Source of the DNA: Halopolyspora algeriensis
GTDB taxonomy: Bacteria > Actinomycetota > Actinomycetes > Mycobacteriales > Pseudonocardiaceae
NCBI RefSeq assembly: GCF_003337235.1
Contig: NZ_QPJC01000008.1
Span: forward strand, 124,001 to 188,000
DNA: 64,000 bases
Reading direction: 5' to 3'
Part shown: one piece after another, positions 1 to 8,329 of the stretch
Layout: each line of letters starts with the position of its first letter
Numbering within the stretch: position 1 is the first letter of the stretch
Translations under genes and position numbers: made by a program
The notes under the pieces: model-generated
The model's database searches: none
Seen by the model: the letters and a program-made list of their open reading frames with translations, nothing else
What the model was told of the DNA's origin: nothing

Positions 1-213
1 CCCGGCCAGCGCCCGCCCCACGAGACGCTCGTTGGTCCACGGCCCGTACATGTCGGCCGTGTCCAGGAATGTCGCCCCGTGGTCCAGTGCACGCAGGATC
101 GTGGCTTTCGACTCCTGGTCGTCCTGGCCGGAGTAGGCGAAACTCATGCCCATGCAGCCGAGGCCCTGCGCGGGAACGGTCAGGCCCTGGCTGCCCAGAC
201 TGCGATGCTGCAT
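1..213 (-). CDS. aldo/keto reductase, N-terminal part (cut by window edge)
   Basis: NADPH-dependent oxidoreductase of the aldo/keto reductase family, acting on a carbonyl substrate that cannot be named from this fragment. Only the first 71 residues are visible and the reading frame runs through base 1. The start reads [19 protein letters not shown], the usual first strand of the barrel, followed by [11 protein letters not shown]. The motif DTADMYG near residue 51 carries the family's catalytic Asp and Tyr. The ATG at 213 gives the normal family N-terminus. No operon partner is visible inside the window. Confidence 0.85.
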   Translation of the reverse strand, partial: MQHRSLGSQGLTVPAQGLGCMGMSFAYSGQDDQESKATILRALDHGATFLDTADMYGPWTNERLVGRALAG

Positions 214-595
214 CTGCCGGTTCTCCGTCTCCGTGAGAGATGATGCGACGTGGTCTCTTCACCTTGGTGATGTGCCCATGGTCGCCGCTTCGCCACCCGG
301 CCGCATCACGTGGTCGGTCGGGGTGGCCTCGATGGAGCTTCCCGGCGCTGAATCACACGATCTTCGACATGCCGGACGGCTGGGCTTCGTTGCTTCCCAC
401 GAAGGGTTGAAGTTGCCCCTGTGACCGTATCCTCCGTGACCGTGTCGCCGACCGGGTTGCGCGCGCCGCGAGCAGACCGGTACCGGTGAGCCGGGCGATC
501 CATCGAACGGCGCGCTCGGCGCTGCTTTTCGGGTCCGGGGTGCGACACGTGAGATGCTGAGCGCCTTCGCTTTCGGTCGATGGAGGAGGACGAGC
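214..595. other. intergenic region, nothing recognised
   Basis: This 382-base gap lies between the divergently oriented aldo/keto reductase and a small membrane-protein gene, so it should carry both promoters. Open frames exist on both strands, but none has family-like sequence or a ribosome site. I see no clear operator, repeat or RNA gene. Confidence 0.4.
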
Positions 596-781
596 ATGGA
601 TCGCAAGGGTGTGCTCGTGGTGGTGTCTCTTGCCGTGATCGCGGCAGGCTTCCTGGTGACCCGTGACCCGGTGGGGGCCGCGGAGACCGTGCGCCGGGGA
701 TGGGACCTGGCCGTGAGTGCGCTGGCCATGGTGGCGGATTCCCTCGTGACGTTCCTCCGGCATCTCTTCGAGGGGCAGTGA
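596..781 (+). CDS. small membrane protein, 61 aa
   Basis: I do not recognise a family. The protein begins MDRKGVLVVVSLAVIAAGFL, a short basic head followed by a transmembrane helix (about residues 5-21). A second, weaker hydrophobic stretch (about 39-55) includes LAVSALAMVADSLVTFL. No cysteines or catalytic motifs are visible. The ATG at 596 follows GGAGGA with good spacing; an upstream in-frame start at 554 has no ribosome site. It precedes the succinate dehydrogenase genes, but the 139-base gap holding a double palindrome makes co-transcription uncertain. It could be a membrane-anchored accessory peptide; no function is assigned. Confidence 0.55.
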   Translation: MDRKGVLVVVSLAVIAAGFLVTRDPVGAAETVRRGWDLAVSALAMVADSLVTFLRHLFEGQ

Positions 782-802
782 TCACTTTCGGCGGTGATCA
801 CT
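777..802. repeat. tandem palindrome overlapping a stop codon
   Basis: The 10-base palindrome AGTGATCACT (777-786) is followed 16 bases later, start to start, by GGTGATCACT (793-802). The first copy contains the stop codon of the small membrane-protein gene. Together they can also fold as a 9-bp hairpin with an 8-base loop. No T-run follows, so a dimeric repressor site upstream of the sdh cluster is at least as likely as a terminator. The function is inferred. Confidence 0.5.
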
Positions 803-920
803 CCTTCGGGATTTTCGTCAAGAAATTCGGGCGTTCGTCACGTGTGTCGCTTGTCACCGACGAGTATTGGGGGCAGAGTCGGGGGAACAGCACGATCAAG
901 GCACACGAGAGGTGTTGGGC

Positions 921-1241
921 ATGTCCTCGACGGCTGAGATGGGGGACGTGCTGCGTGCGCTCGCGCAGCTGCGAACCGGGGTCGATGGCCTGCACGCGCG
1001 GTACGGCGACATTCCCACGGTGCGCCGTATCGACAACGATCTGGAGCGTCTGGAGATCGACGTCTCCGAACTGTCCACCGTTGCGCCGACACCACCGACC
1101 CAGCGGAGCACGCGGCGTTCCGCCCGGGCGAGCACGGAGCAAGGGGAAGTGGTCGAGGTGCCGGACACGCCGTACGACCCGTCCTTGTGGCGCGACGTCG
1201 ACGACGAGGGAGTGGGCGGCAGGCAACCACACGATCGCTGA
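921..1241 (+). CDS. conserved hypothetical protein upstream of sdhC (Rv0250c-like)
   Basis: Soluble 106-residue protein of unknown function. Its place directly before sdhC-sdhA-sdhB matches mycobacterial Rv0250c, the small protein preceding Rv0249c-Rv0247c, and the acidic tail PYDPSLWRDVDDEGVGG looks like the conserved end of that family (recalled, not aligned). The first 60 residues (VLRALAQLRTGVDGLHAR onward) are predicted helical, and a Pro/Thr/Arg-rich linker occupies about residues 60-75. The ATG at 921 follows GAGAGG; an upstream TTG at 867 has no ribosome site. A role in Sdh1 assembly or regulation is inferred only from position. Confidence 0.7.
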   Translation: MSSTAEMGDVLRALAQLRTGVDGLHARYGDIPTVRRIDNDLERLEIDVSELSTVAPTPPTQRSTRRSARASTEQGEVVEVPDTPYDPSLWRDVDDEGVGGRQPHDR

Positions 1242-1268
1242 TACGCCCGAACGACAACGAGGTCCGCG

Positions 1269-2072
1269 ATGTCCGCTCCCCCCACCACCGCCACCGGCCG
1301 TGCACGGTTGTCCGCGCGCACTCTGCGAACCGACCGGTGGTGGCTGCCACCGCTGGCCACCTTCCTCGGCCTGTCGGCGTTCGTGATCTACGGCCTGATC
1401 CGCACCTTCATGAACCAGTGGTACTGGGTACCGGAGTACCACTACCTGGCACCGTTCTTCTCGCCCTGCTTGAGTGACACCTGCATACCGGGAGCGAGCC
1501 ACTTCCTCGGTACGCCGTTCCCCCTGCCGTCGTGGATCCCGCCGCCGGTCATCGTGCTGCCGTTCGTGCTCGGCTTCCGCCTGACCTGCTACTACTACCG
1601 CAAGGCCTACTACCGCTCGTTCTGGGTGTCCCCGCCCGCCTGTGCTGTCTCGGAACCGCACAGCCGCTACACCGGCGAAACCCGGTTCCCGCTGATCATG
1701 CAGAACGTGCACCGTTACTTCTTCTACGCGGCTCTCCTGGTCGCCCTGGTGCTCACCTACGACACGGTGATCGCTTTTCAGGGCCGCGACGGAGGCTTCG
1801 GGATCGGGCTCGGCACCATCCTGATGGTGATCAACGTCGTGCTGCTGTGGGCCTACACCCTGGGCTGTCATTCCTGCCGCCACCTGGTCGGCGGCCGGAT
1901 CAACCACTTCTCGAAGCACCCGGTGCGCTACTGGATGTGGACCCAGGTGACCAAGCTCAACAGCAGACACATGCTGCTGGCGTGGGCCTCGCTGATCTCG
2001 GTGGCGGTGGTGGATCTGTACGTGATGCTGATCGCCGGCGGTTTCTTCGCGGATCCCAGGCTGATCAATTGA
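1269..2072 (+). CDS. sdhC: succinate dehydrogenase membrane anchor, Sdh1 type
   Basis: Membrane subunit of an actinobacterial Sdh1-type succinate:quinone oxidoreductase; it anchors SdhA and SdhB and passes electrons to quinone. The 267 residues contain about five hydrophobic helices (for example ATFLGLSAFVIYGLI near 34 and ALLVALVLTYDTVI near 157). It is longer than E. coli SdhC or SdhD, as expected for the single-subunit anchor. Notable are Cys/His groups: CLSDTC near residue 70, PPACAVSEPH near 120, NVHRYFFYA near 147 and the close GCHSCRH near 199. The reported mycobacterial Sdh1 structure has a membrane-embedded Rieske-type cluster, and these residues are candidate ligands. The gene starts 27 bases after the preceding one and is followed by sdhA after 79 bases. 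Confidence 0.85.
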   Translation: MSAPPTTATGRARLSARTLRTDRWWLPPLATFLGLSAFVIYGLIRTFMNQWYWVPEYHYLAPFFSPCLSDTCIPGASHFLGTPFPLPSWIPPPVIVLPFVLGFRLTCYYYRKAYYRSFWVSPPACAVSEPHSRYTGETRFPLIMQNVHRYFFYAALLVALVLTYDTVIAFQGRDGGFGIGLGTILMVINVVLLWAYTLGCHSCRHLVGGRINHFSKHPVRYWMWTQVTKLNSRHMLLAWASLISVAVVDLYVMLIAGGFFADPRLIN

Positions 2073-2151
2073 CCGCACGCTGCGCTCTGCTGCCGGTGCA
2101 CGAGCGGCCCGAATCCTGGCAGGCTCAACCCACGAGGAGTCGAGACACGAC

Positions 2152-4071
2152 ATGGTGGAGATCGAACGGCACGACTACGACGTGATCGTGATCGGTGCCG
2201 GCGGTGCGGGCCTGCGCGCCGCGATCGAGACACGCATGCGGGGACTGCGTACCGCGGTGGTGTGCAAGTCCCTGTTCGGCAAGGCCCACACGGTGATGGC
2301 CGAAGGCGGCATCGCGGCGTCGATGGGCAACGTGAACTCCAGCGACGACTGGCAGGTGCACTACCGCGACACCATGCGCGGCGGAAAGTTCCTGAACAAC
2401 TGGCGCATGGCCGAGTTGCACGCCAAGGAGGCGCCGCAGCGGGTCTGGGAACTGGAAACGTACGGGGCACTGTTCGACCGCACCGGCGACGGGCGGATCA
2501 GCCAGCGCAACTTCGGAGGGCACGAATACCCGCGGCTGGCGCATGTCGGCGACCGGACCGGCCTGGAACTGATCCGCACCCTGCAGCAGAAGATCGTCTC
2601 CCTGCAGCAGGACGACCACGCCGAGCACGGCGACTACGAGGCGCGGCTGCGGGTGTTCGCCGAGTGCACCGTGACCGAACTGCTGCTCGACTCCGGCCGG
2701 ATCGCGGGAGCCTTCGGCTACTGGCGGGAGAACGGTCGCTTCATCCGGCTCCACGCCCCGACGGTCGTGCTGGCCACCGGGGGGATAGGCAAGTCGTTCA
2801 AGGTCACGTCGAACTCCTGGGAGTACACCGGCGACGGCCATGCGCTCGCGCTCCGCGCGGGAGCCTCGCTGATCAACATGGAGTTCGTGCAGTTCCACCC
2901 GACCGGAATGGTCTACCCGCCCAGTGTCAAAGGCATCCTGGTCACCGAGTCGGTGCGGGGTGACGGCGGTGTGCTGCGCGACTGCGAGGGTCGCCGGTTC
3001 ATGTTCGACTACATCCCCGAGGTGTTCAAGGACTCCTACGCCGACGACGAGCAGGAAGCCGATCGCTGGTACTCCGACCCCCATGGCAATCGGCGCCCGC
3101 CCGAGCTGCTGCCGCGCGACGAGGTGGCGCGTGCGATCAACAACGAGGTCAAGGAAGGGCGCGGCACCCCGCACGGCGGGGTGTACCTGGATGTGGCCAG
3201 CCGGTTGTCGACCGAGGAGATCACACGACGGTTGCCGTCCATGTACCACCAGTTCAGGGAACTGGCCGATGTGGACATCACCTCGGAGAAGATGGAGGTC
3301 GGACCGACCTGCCACTACGTGATGGGTGGGGTCGAGGTCGATCCGGACACGGCCGCCGCGCGCGTGCCGGGCCTGTTCGCCGCCGGAGAAGTGGCCGGAG
3401 GAATGCACGGCTCCAACCGGCTCGGCGGGAACTCGCTGTCCGATCTGCTGGTTTTCGGCAGGCGGGCAGGCCTCGGCGCGGAGCAGTACCTGCGGCAGCT
3501 CGGTGCGGATCGGCCGGAGGCGTCCGAACCGGATGTGGACGCGGCGGCACGGCGCGCGCTGGCGCCGTTCGACGCAGGCGAGTCCCCCGCGGCGGAGAAC
3601 GCCTACACGGTGCACGCCGAGCTGCAGCAGATCATGAACGACCTGGTCGGCATCATTCGGGACGGTGACGAGATGCGCTCGGCGCTGGAGTCGTTGGCCG
3701 AACTCGAGCGCCGATCCCGCAACCTCGCGGTGATGGAGGGCAATCGGCAGTTCAACCCCGGCTGGCATCTCGCGCTGGACATGTCCAACATGCTGCTGGT
3801 CAGCGAATGCGTCGCGAAGGCGGCGGTGCGCCGCACGGAAAGCCGCGGCGGGCACACGCGTGACGACCATCCCGAGATGGACCCGGCTTGGCGGCGCACG
3901 GTGCTGGCGTGCTCGTGGCGGGACGGGGCTGTCGAGGTCACCGAGCAGGAACAGCCACCGGTACGTGCCGACCTGCTCGAACTCTTCGAACTCGCCGAGC
4001 TGCGCAAGTACTTCACGGAGGAGGAACTCACCGGGATCCCGGACGGGTCGACTTCCGTGGGCCGGTCGTGA
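2152..4071 (+). CDS. sdhA: succinate dehydrogenase flavoprotein subunit
   Basis: Oxidises succinate to fumarate on the cytoplasmic face of the membrane and hands electrons to SdhB. The 639-residue protein has the N-terminal FAD-binding glycine motif VIGAGGAGLRAA (about 14-25). His46 in GKAHTVMAEGG is at the position of the covalent FAD attachment in the family. Substrate-site elements HPTGM (about 249) and RGDGGVLRDCEGRRF follow, with the second FAD segment HGSNRLGGNSLSDLLVFGRR near 425. Length fits mycobacterial Rv0248c. The ATG at 2152 follows a purine-rich stretch, and an ATG 17 codons further in would lose the nucleotide fold. It lies 79 bases after sdhC and 24 before sdhB, clearly one operon. 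Confidence 0.95.
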   Translation: MVEIERHDYDVIVIGAGGAGLRAAIETRMRGLRTAVVCKSLFGKAHTVMAEGGIAASMGNVNSSDDWQVHYRDTMRGGKFLNNWRMAELHAKEAPQRVWELETYGALFDRTGDGRISQRNFGGHEYPRLAHVGDRTGLELIRTLQQKIVSLQQDDHAEHGDYEARLRVFAECTVTELLLDSGRIAGAFGYWRENGRFIRLHAPTVVLATGGIGKSFKVTSNSWEYTGDGHALALRAGASLINMEFVQFHPTGMVYPPSVKGILVTESVRGDGGVLRDCEGRRFMFDYIPEVFKDSYADDEQEADRWYSDPHGNRRPPELLPRDEVARAINNEVKEGRGTPHGGVYLDVASRLSTEEITRRLPSMYHQFRELADVDITSEKMEVGPTCHYVMGGVEVDPDTAAARVPGLFAAGEVAGGMHGSNRLGGNSLSDLLVFGRRAGLGAEQYLRQLGADRPEASEPDVDAAARRALAPFDAGESPAAENAYTVHAELQQIMNDLVGIIRDGDEMRSALESLAELERRSRNLAVMEGNRQFNPGWHLALDMSNMLLVSECVAKAAVRRTESRGGHTRDDHPEMDPAWRRTVLACSWRDGAVEVTEQEQPPVRADLLELFELAELRKYFTEEELTGIPDGSTSVGRS

Positions 4072-4095
4072 GCACAACAGGAAGGATCGGCGGCA

Positions 4096-4854
4096 ATGGG
4101 TTACCAGGCACATTTCCGGGTGTGGCGCGGCGATGCCGACTCCGGCGGGCTGCACGACTACACCGTCGAGGTCAACGAGGGTGAGGTCGTCCTCGACATC
4201 CTGCACCGGTTGCAGGCCACCCAATGCCCGGACCTGGCGGTGCGGTGGAACTGCAAGGCCGGGAAGTGCGGTTCCTGTTCGGCCGAGGTCAACGGGCGGC
4301 CGAGGCTGACGTGCATGACGCGGATGTCGACGTTCACCGAGGACGAGACGGTGACCGTCACCCCGATGCGCACGTTCCCGGTCATCAAGGACCTCGTGTG
4401 CGACGTGTCCTACAACTACGTCAAAGCCAGGGAGGTGCCCGCCTTCCGGCCGCCGGAGGGCGTGGCGCCCGGGGAGTACCGGATGCAGCAGGTCGACGTG
4501 CAGCGCTCCCAGGAGTTCCGCAAGTGCATCGAGTGCTTCCTGTGCCAGAACGTGTGTCACGTCATCCGCGACCACGAGGAGAACAAGGAGGCCTTTTCGG
4601 GGCCTCGCTACCTGATCCGTGTCGCCGAGCTGGAGATGCACCCGCTGGACAGTCACGAGCAGGCGGGTGGAAACCGTGCCGAGGAAGCCCGTGACGAGCA
4701 CGGACTCGGACTGTGCAACATCACCAAGTGCTGCACCGACGTCTGCCCCGAGCACATCCGGATCACCGACAACGCACTGATCCCGCTGAAGGAACGGGTC
4801 GCCGATCGCCGCTACGACCCGATCCTGCGGTTCTTCCGCCGCAAGGAGGGCTGA
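4096..4854 (+). CDS. sdhB: succinate dehydrogenase iron-sulfur subunit
   Basis: Electron-transfer subunit linking SdhA to the membrane anchor. The 252 residues carry the plant-type [2Fe-2S] ligands Cys53, Cys58, Cys61 and Cys73 (WNCKAGKCGSC, then LTC). Two bacterial-ferredoxin Cys motifs follow: CIECFLCQNVC (Cys144, 147, 150, 154) and CNITKCCTDVCPEH near 210-220, for the [4Fe-4S] and [3Fe-4S] centres. The ATG at 4096 follows GGAAGGATCGG. It is the last gene of the operon and faces allE head to tail across a strong hairpin at 4894-4916. Confidence 0.95.
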   Translation: MGYQAHFRVWRGDADSGGLHDYTVEVNEGEVVLDILHRLQATQCPDLAVRWNCKAGKCGSCSAEVNGRPRLTCMTRMSTFTEDETVTVTPMRTFPVIKDLVCDVSYNYVKAREVPAFRPPEGVAPGEYRMQQVDVQRSQEFRKCIECFLCQNVCHVIRDHEENKEAFSGPRYLIRVAELEMHPLDSHEQAGGNRAEEARDEHGLGLCNITKCCTDVCPEHIRITDNALIPLKERVADRRYDPILRFFRRKEG

Positions 4855-4893
4855 AAGGCGAGCGCTCGCCGGACGGGTCCGGTGGTGGGCGCA

Positions 4894-4916
4894 GGGAGGA
4901 GACCGGGTCTCCTCCC
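4894..4916. terminator. hairpin between convergent sdhB and allE
   Basis: GGGAGGAGAC (4894-4903), a 3-base loop and GTCTCCTCCC (4907-4916) form a perfect 10-bp stem in the 67 bases between two convergent genes. There is no U-tract on either strand, which is common for actinobacterial terminators. It probably acts in both directions. Confidence 0.55.
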
Positions 4917-4921
4917 CGCGA

Positions 4922-5743
4922 TCAGGTCAGCCTGATCTGACGGTTCACGTCCTTGTAGAGCAGGTACCGGAACTTGCCCGGCCCACCCGCATAGCAGGCC
5001 TGCGGACAGAAGGCGCGCAGCCACATGAAGTCGCCGGCCTCGACCTCGACCCAGTCGTCGTTGAGCCGGTACACCGCCTTGCCCTCGAGCACGTAGATGC
5101 CGTGTTCCATCACGTGCGTCTCGGCGAACGGAATGACGGCACCGGGTTCGAAGGTCACGATGTTGACGTGCATGTCGTGGGCGAGGTCGTCCGGGTCGAC
5201 GAACCGGGTGGTCGCCCAGGTGCCGTTCGTGTCGGGCATCGGTGTGGGCTCGATGTCCTGTTCCTGAACGGCGAACGCCTTGGGGGTGGTGTAGCCCTCG
5301 AGAGGTTCGTAGGCCTTGCGGACCCACTGGAAGCAGGCCCGTTCGTCGGATTCGTTGGCCACCGACCAGTTCGCTCCGGCAGGCAGGTACGCGTATCCAC
5401 CGGGAGTGAGGGGGTGGTCCTCACCTTCGACGGTCACGTGCAGGGTGCCTTCGAGGAGAAAGAGCACGGACTCGACGCCGCTTTCGGGCTCGGGCTCCGT
5501 GCTCCCGCCACCGGCCGACACCTCGACGATGTACTGCGCGAACGTGGTGGCGAACCCCTGCACGGGCTTGGCCAGGATCCACGCGCGCGTACGGTTCCAC
5601 CCCGGCAGGTTGCTGGTGACGATGTCGCGGAGCACGCCACGAGGGATGACCGTGTACGCCTCGGTCACGACGGCACGATCGGTCAGCAGCGTGGACTGCG
5701 AGGGAAGGCCTCCCTCGGGGGCGTAGTACGTCGGTTCGCTCAA
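4922..5743 (-). CDS. allE: (S)-ureidoglycine aminohydrolase, bicupin
   Basis: Converts (S)-ureidoglycine to (S)-ureidoglycolate and ammonia in allantoin breakdown, a late step of purine catabolism. The 273-residue protein has two cupin domains. The C-terminal one carries the metal-site stretch AETHVMEHGIYVLEGKAVYR and the family signature FCPQACYAGG. The start is a TTG at 5743, preceded by CAGGAG with 8-base spacing; no ATG or GTG fits better. It stands alone, about 42 kb from the xanthine dehydrogenase cluster, with its own 249-base upstream region. The other allantoin-degrading enzymes are not in the window. Confidence 0.88.
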   Translation of the reverse strand: MSEPTYYAPEGGLPSQSTLLTDRAVVTEAYTVIPRGVLRDIVTSNLPGWNRTRAWILAKPVQGFATTFAQYIVEVSAGGGSTEPEPESGVESVLFLLEGTLHVTVEGEDHPLTPGGYAYLPAGANWSVANESDERACFQWVRKAYEPLEGYTTPKAFAVQEQDIEPTPMPDTNGTWATTRFVDPDDLAHDMHVNIVTFEPGAVIPFAETHVMEHGIYVLEGKAVYRLNDDWVEVEAGDFMWLRAFCPQACYAGGPGKFRYLLYKDVNRQIRLT

Positions 5744-5992
5744 CGAAAAAACTCCTGTCTCGGTCGCGACGGCTCCACGTGCTGCCGGGTGCGGGTATCA
5801 CCGCCGGTGTGCGCCGCGAGCAGGGTACTGCGGCGCCAGTGAGGGTAGACGGTCCGCCCTCGAAACGTACACCTTTTGTTGAAGTAGCTGGTGAGAGGGC
5901 TGCGTTGCCAGGGTGATGGTGCCAGGGTCGATCGTGCTCCCGAGCAACGACCGCACACCCGTGCCGCCCGGTCGCAGCACGCTGCGCCGGTG

Positions 5993-6892
5993 CTACGAGT
6001 GCGGTCGCTCGCCGTCCCCGCGCTGCAGCCGTTGGTTGCGGGAGCTGAAGGAACGGCCCAGTTCGGCCACCTGCTGTTCCAGCTGCGGCATCAGCCGGCG
6101 CGTCGTGGGCAGCATCAAACGCCCCATCAGCCGCGAGGTCGGCAGGTTGCGCAGCCAGTGCATCAGCATGATCGAGCGCGGGACGTAGATCCTGCGAGCG
6201 CGGCGCTGAACCCCGTCGGCGAACGCGCGGGCGCACTCGTCCACCGATGTCGTGGCACGCATCGGCCACGGGAGCCGCCGTCGCATCTCGGTGAAGGCGG
6301 GCAGGTCCTCGGAGGCGTCACGGACGAGGTCGGTGTCGATCCACGACGGGTGTGCACTGCCGACCGCCACTCCGTGATGGGCGACCTCGGAGCTCAGGGC
6401 GCCGGCCAGCGCCTCGGCGCCCGCCTTGCTCGCGGTGTAGGCGGCCATTCCGCCGACCGGTGTGAAGGCCGAGAGCGAGGACACCACCAGAGCGTAACCG
6501 CGCCGCTCGATGAGCTGCGGCATCGCGGCGCGCACGGTGTGGAACACACCGTTGAGGTTGACGTCGACGGTCTTGGTGAACGCTTTCGGATCGTGCTGGT
6601 TGACCGTGCCGAACGGCGCCAGGCCGGCATTGGCGATCACCACGTCGATTCCGCCGAGCTGATCGACCGTCGCCTTCATCGCGGCTTCGACCGAGTCGGG
6701 GTCGGTCACGTCGGCCTCGAACCACGCGTGCCCGTTGCCCAGTTCGACCGCCACCGCTTCGAGTTCCTCGGGCTCCAGTCCGATCAGGGAGATCCGGGCT
6801 CCGCGACGGGCCAGTTCCCGGGCGGTCTGAGCACCGATTCCCCTGGCGGCACCTGTGATCGCAACGACTTTGCCGGAAATCTGCATCGGCAT
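5993..6892 (-). CDS. short-chain dehydrogenase/reductase
   Basis: NAD(P)-dependent oxidoreductase of the classical SDR family; the substrate is unknown. It shows the cofactor motif TGAARGIG near the N-terminus, the NAG motif (IANAG near residue 88), a catalytic Ser in VVSSLSAF and the YTASK catalytic Tyr-Lys pair. After the Rossmann domain there is a C-terminal extension of about 50 residues, rich in Arg and Gln, including LMGRLMLPTTRRLMPQLEQQ, as in actinobacterial SDRs associated with lipid metabolism. The ATG at 6892 is 5 bases from GAGGAG; an in-frame GTG at 6898 overlaps that site. It is monocistronic by spacing. Confidence 0.85.
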   Translation of the reverse strand: MPMQISGKVVAITGAARGIGAQTARELARRGARISLIGLEPEELEAVAVELGNGHAWFEADVTDPDSVEAAMKATVDQLGGIDVVIANAGLAPFGTVNQHDPKAFTKTVDVNLNGVFHTVRAAMPQLIERRGYALVVSSLSAFTPVGGMAAYTASKAGAEALAGALSSEVAHHGVAVGSAHPSWIDTDLVRDASEDLPAFTEMRRRLPWPMRATTSVDECARAFADGVQRRARRIYVPRSIMLMHWLRNLPTSRLMGRLMLPTTRRLMPQLEQQVAELGRSFSSRNQRLQRGDGERPHS

Positions 6893-7243
6893 GGGCACTC
6901 CTCGATCGGCGCTGACGAGCGTGTCCCGAGTTCACACCCGGGTTTGAGCTACCCATAGTAGGTTACTCGGGCGTAAAGTAAAGGACTGCCGGTCGAGGTT
7001 GTGCGGGCATCGGCCGACGGTGGCCGGGCGCTCCCAGGTTAGCTTTCGCTGTGACCTGGCGCGGTGGTCGGTGAACCGCCTTCTCAGATGGCGCCTTGCG
7101 GCGTTGGAGGCCACATCAGGTAGCCACCTACATCACGTGGCCCCCTGCCTTGCAATGCATCCATCTGAAAAGCCGGAGGTGGTCACCCTGCTCAGGCTGA
7201 GCACTCGTGCAAAAGCCATTCTGAAAGACCTCATTAGGACCCG
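6893..7243. other. intergenic region with a dispersed structured repeat
   Basis: The 351 bases between the SDR start and the DUF305 stop hold no convincing gene. The right half (about 7060-7142) resembles the element upstream of dinG near 26.95-27.04 kb: a small hairpin (CGGT, GA, ACCG), a second around GCGCCTTGCGGCG, and a third, strongly conserved hairpin at 7109-7142. Bases 6955-6985 are unusually AT-rich for this DNA and may be part of the SDR promoter. Confidence 0.5.
7109..7142. repeat. 34-nt structured hairpin repeat, copy 1
   Basis: Outer stem GGCCAC/GTGGCC encloses an internal loop ATCAG/ATCAC, an inner stem GTAG/CTAC and a CCAC tetraloop. The same layout, base for base in the loop and inner stem, occurs at 27008-27041. 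There three outer stem pairs are changed on both sides, so pairing is kept. This covariation between two copies supports a real folded RNA or DNA element. Strand is undetermined. Confidence 0.7.
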
Positions 7244-7873
7244 CTACAGGGTCTCCAGCCGTTGCCGCAGCTCCCGGATATCGGCCTGGCGATCGTTTTT
7301 GATCTGCTCGGCGATCGAGCGCAACTGCGGATCCGTGCCCTCGTTGATCTCCGTCGTGGCGGCGTCCACGACCTTCTGCGTGTGGGTCAGCATGCCCTGG
7401 ATCCACAGCCGTGCGACCCGGCCCTGCTGGGCCTCCTCCAACTTGCTCAGCAGTTCGCCGGCGCCCACATTCGGCGCCTGCGCATCCTCGCCCGGGCCGA
7501 CGTTCTGCGGCGGGGCATCGGACTGTCCGTGCTCGCGCAGCCAGTTCCGGATCTCCTCGATCCGCGGCCCGTGCTCGTGCTCGAACTGCTGCGCCAGATC
7601 CGCGACCCACTGCCTGCTCACGTTGGCCTCACCGGCCTCCAGCAGCTGCAGCTCCACCTCGTGGAGGGCAAGCATCTCCTGGGCGAACTGCAGGTCGGTG
7701 TTGACGTTTCTGGTCTCGTCCCCGTCCTGGGATCCCTCCGCGGGAGCGATGGCGCTGGGCGGCGGCGGTGTGCCCGGGGCGGGTGGCATGGGGCTGGGTG
7801 CCTCGGACGGACTGCAGCCTGCGAGTGCAATGCCGGCAGCCGCCAGCGCACCGGTGATCGTGCTCTTGCGCAC
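7244..7873 (-). CDS. DUF305 family lipoprotein
   Basis: Exported lipoprotein of 209 residues. The signal peptide VRKSTITGALAAAGIALAGC ends in a lipobox with Cys20, followed by a Ser/Pro/Gly-rich linker (about 21-55). The helical DUF305 domain contains DLQFAQEMLALHEVELQLLE and FEHEHGPRIEEIRNWL. DUF305 proteins often carry metal-binding His and Met residues, though function is unproven; here the typical HH pair is reduced to single His residues. The GTG at 7873 follows GGAGG with 8-9 base spacing; longer upstream frames lack a signal peptide. It is divergent from ctaD across 456 bases. Confidence 0.8.
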   Translation of the reverse strand: MRKSTITGALAAAGIALAGCSPSEAPSPMPPAPGTPPPPSAIAPAEGSQDGDETRNVNTDLQFAQEMLALHEVELQLLEAGEANVSRQWVADLAQQFEHEHGPRIEEIRNWLREHGQSDAPPQNVGPGEDAQAPNVGAGELLSKLEEAQQGRVARLWIQGMLTHTQKVVDAATTEINEGTDPQLRSIAEQIKNDRQADIRELRQRLETL

Positions 7874-8329
7874 CGTTGCTTCGCCTCCGGGTGTGGTGGT
7901 GCTCGTGCCCGTGTGAATCCGTGCTGCCGAATCCCGCGCCGGCGGCCTCGGTGATCGCGACGGGCTGTGAACGGTCTTGCCCGTGGAACCGTCCACGGCT
8001 CCACGGAGCTGTTTTCCGTAGCGTAACCCGACGGCGCTCGCGCAATCGCGCGGAGGCGTGCTCGCGGGCTCGGCCGGATCCGGGCGAAGAGGACTCGGCG
8101 AAAGATCCGGCCGAGCGTGTCGCGTGGATCTCAACCCGATGACCGGCCGTCGCCGGATAACTAGGGTGACTACGGCCCGGTCGCACAGCAGTGAACCGGC
8201 CGGGCTACTATCCGCAGGCGGCAGCGATCGTGACCTTCATTCGGGTACGGGCTGCCGGAATCACCGACCCACCCGGGTCGGCGGGCCCGAACCGGGCCCG
8301 GAACGTATTGAGGCAGTGCAGGAGGCACC
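7874..8329. other. intergenic region between divergent lipoprotein and ctaD genes
   Basis: The gap is 456 bases. It must contain the promoters of the DUF305 gene and ctaD. GGAGG at 8321-8325 is the ctaD ribosome site. Open frames run through on both strands but look like compositional artefacts. I find no RNA gene, repeat or recognisable operator. Confidence 0.4.

Noticed and set aside
281-330. CATCACGTGG at 306 as another copy of the 34-nt hairpin
   Set aside because: Only about nine bases are shared; the inner stem GTAG/CTAC and the outer stem are missing.
2125-4755. A very long open frame antisense to sdhA and sdhB
   Set aside because: It lies opposite genes with full catalytic motifs; in DNA this GC-rich, long antisense frames are common. 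Its translation has no family-like pattern.
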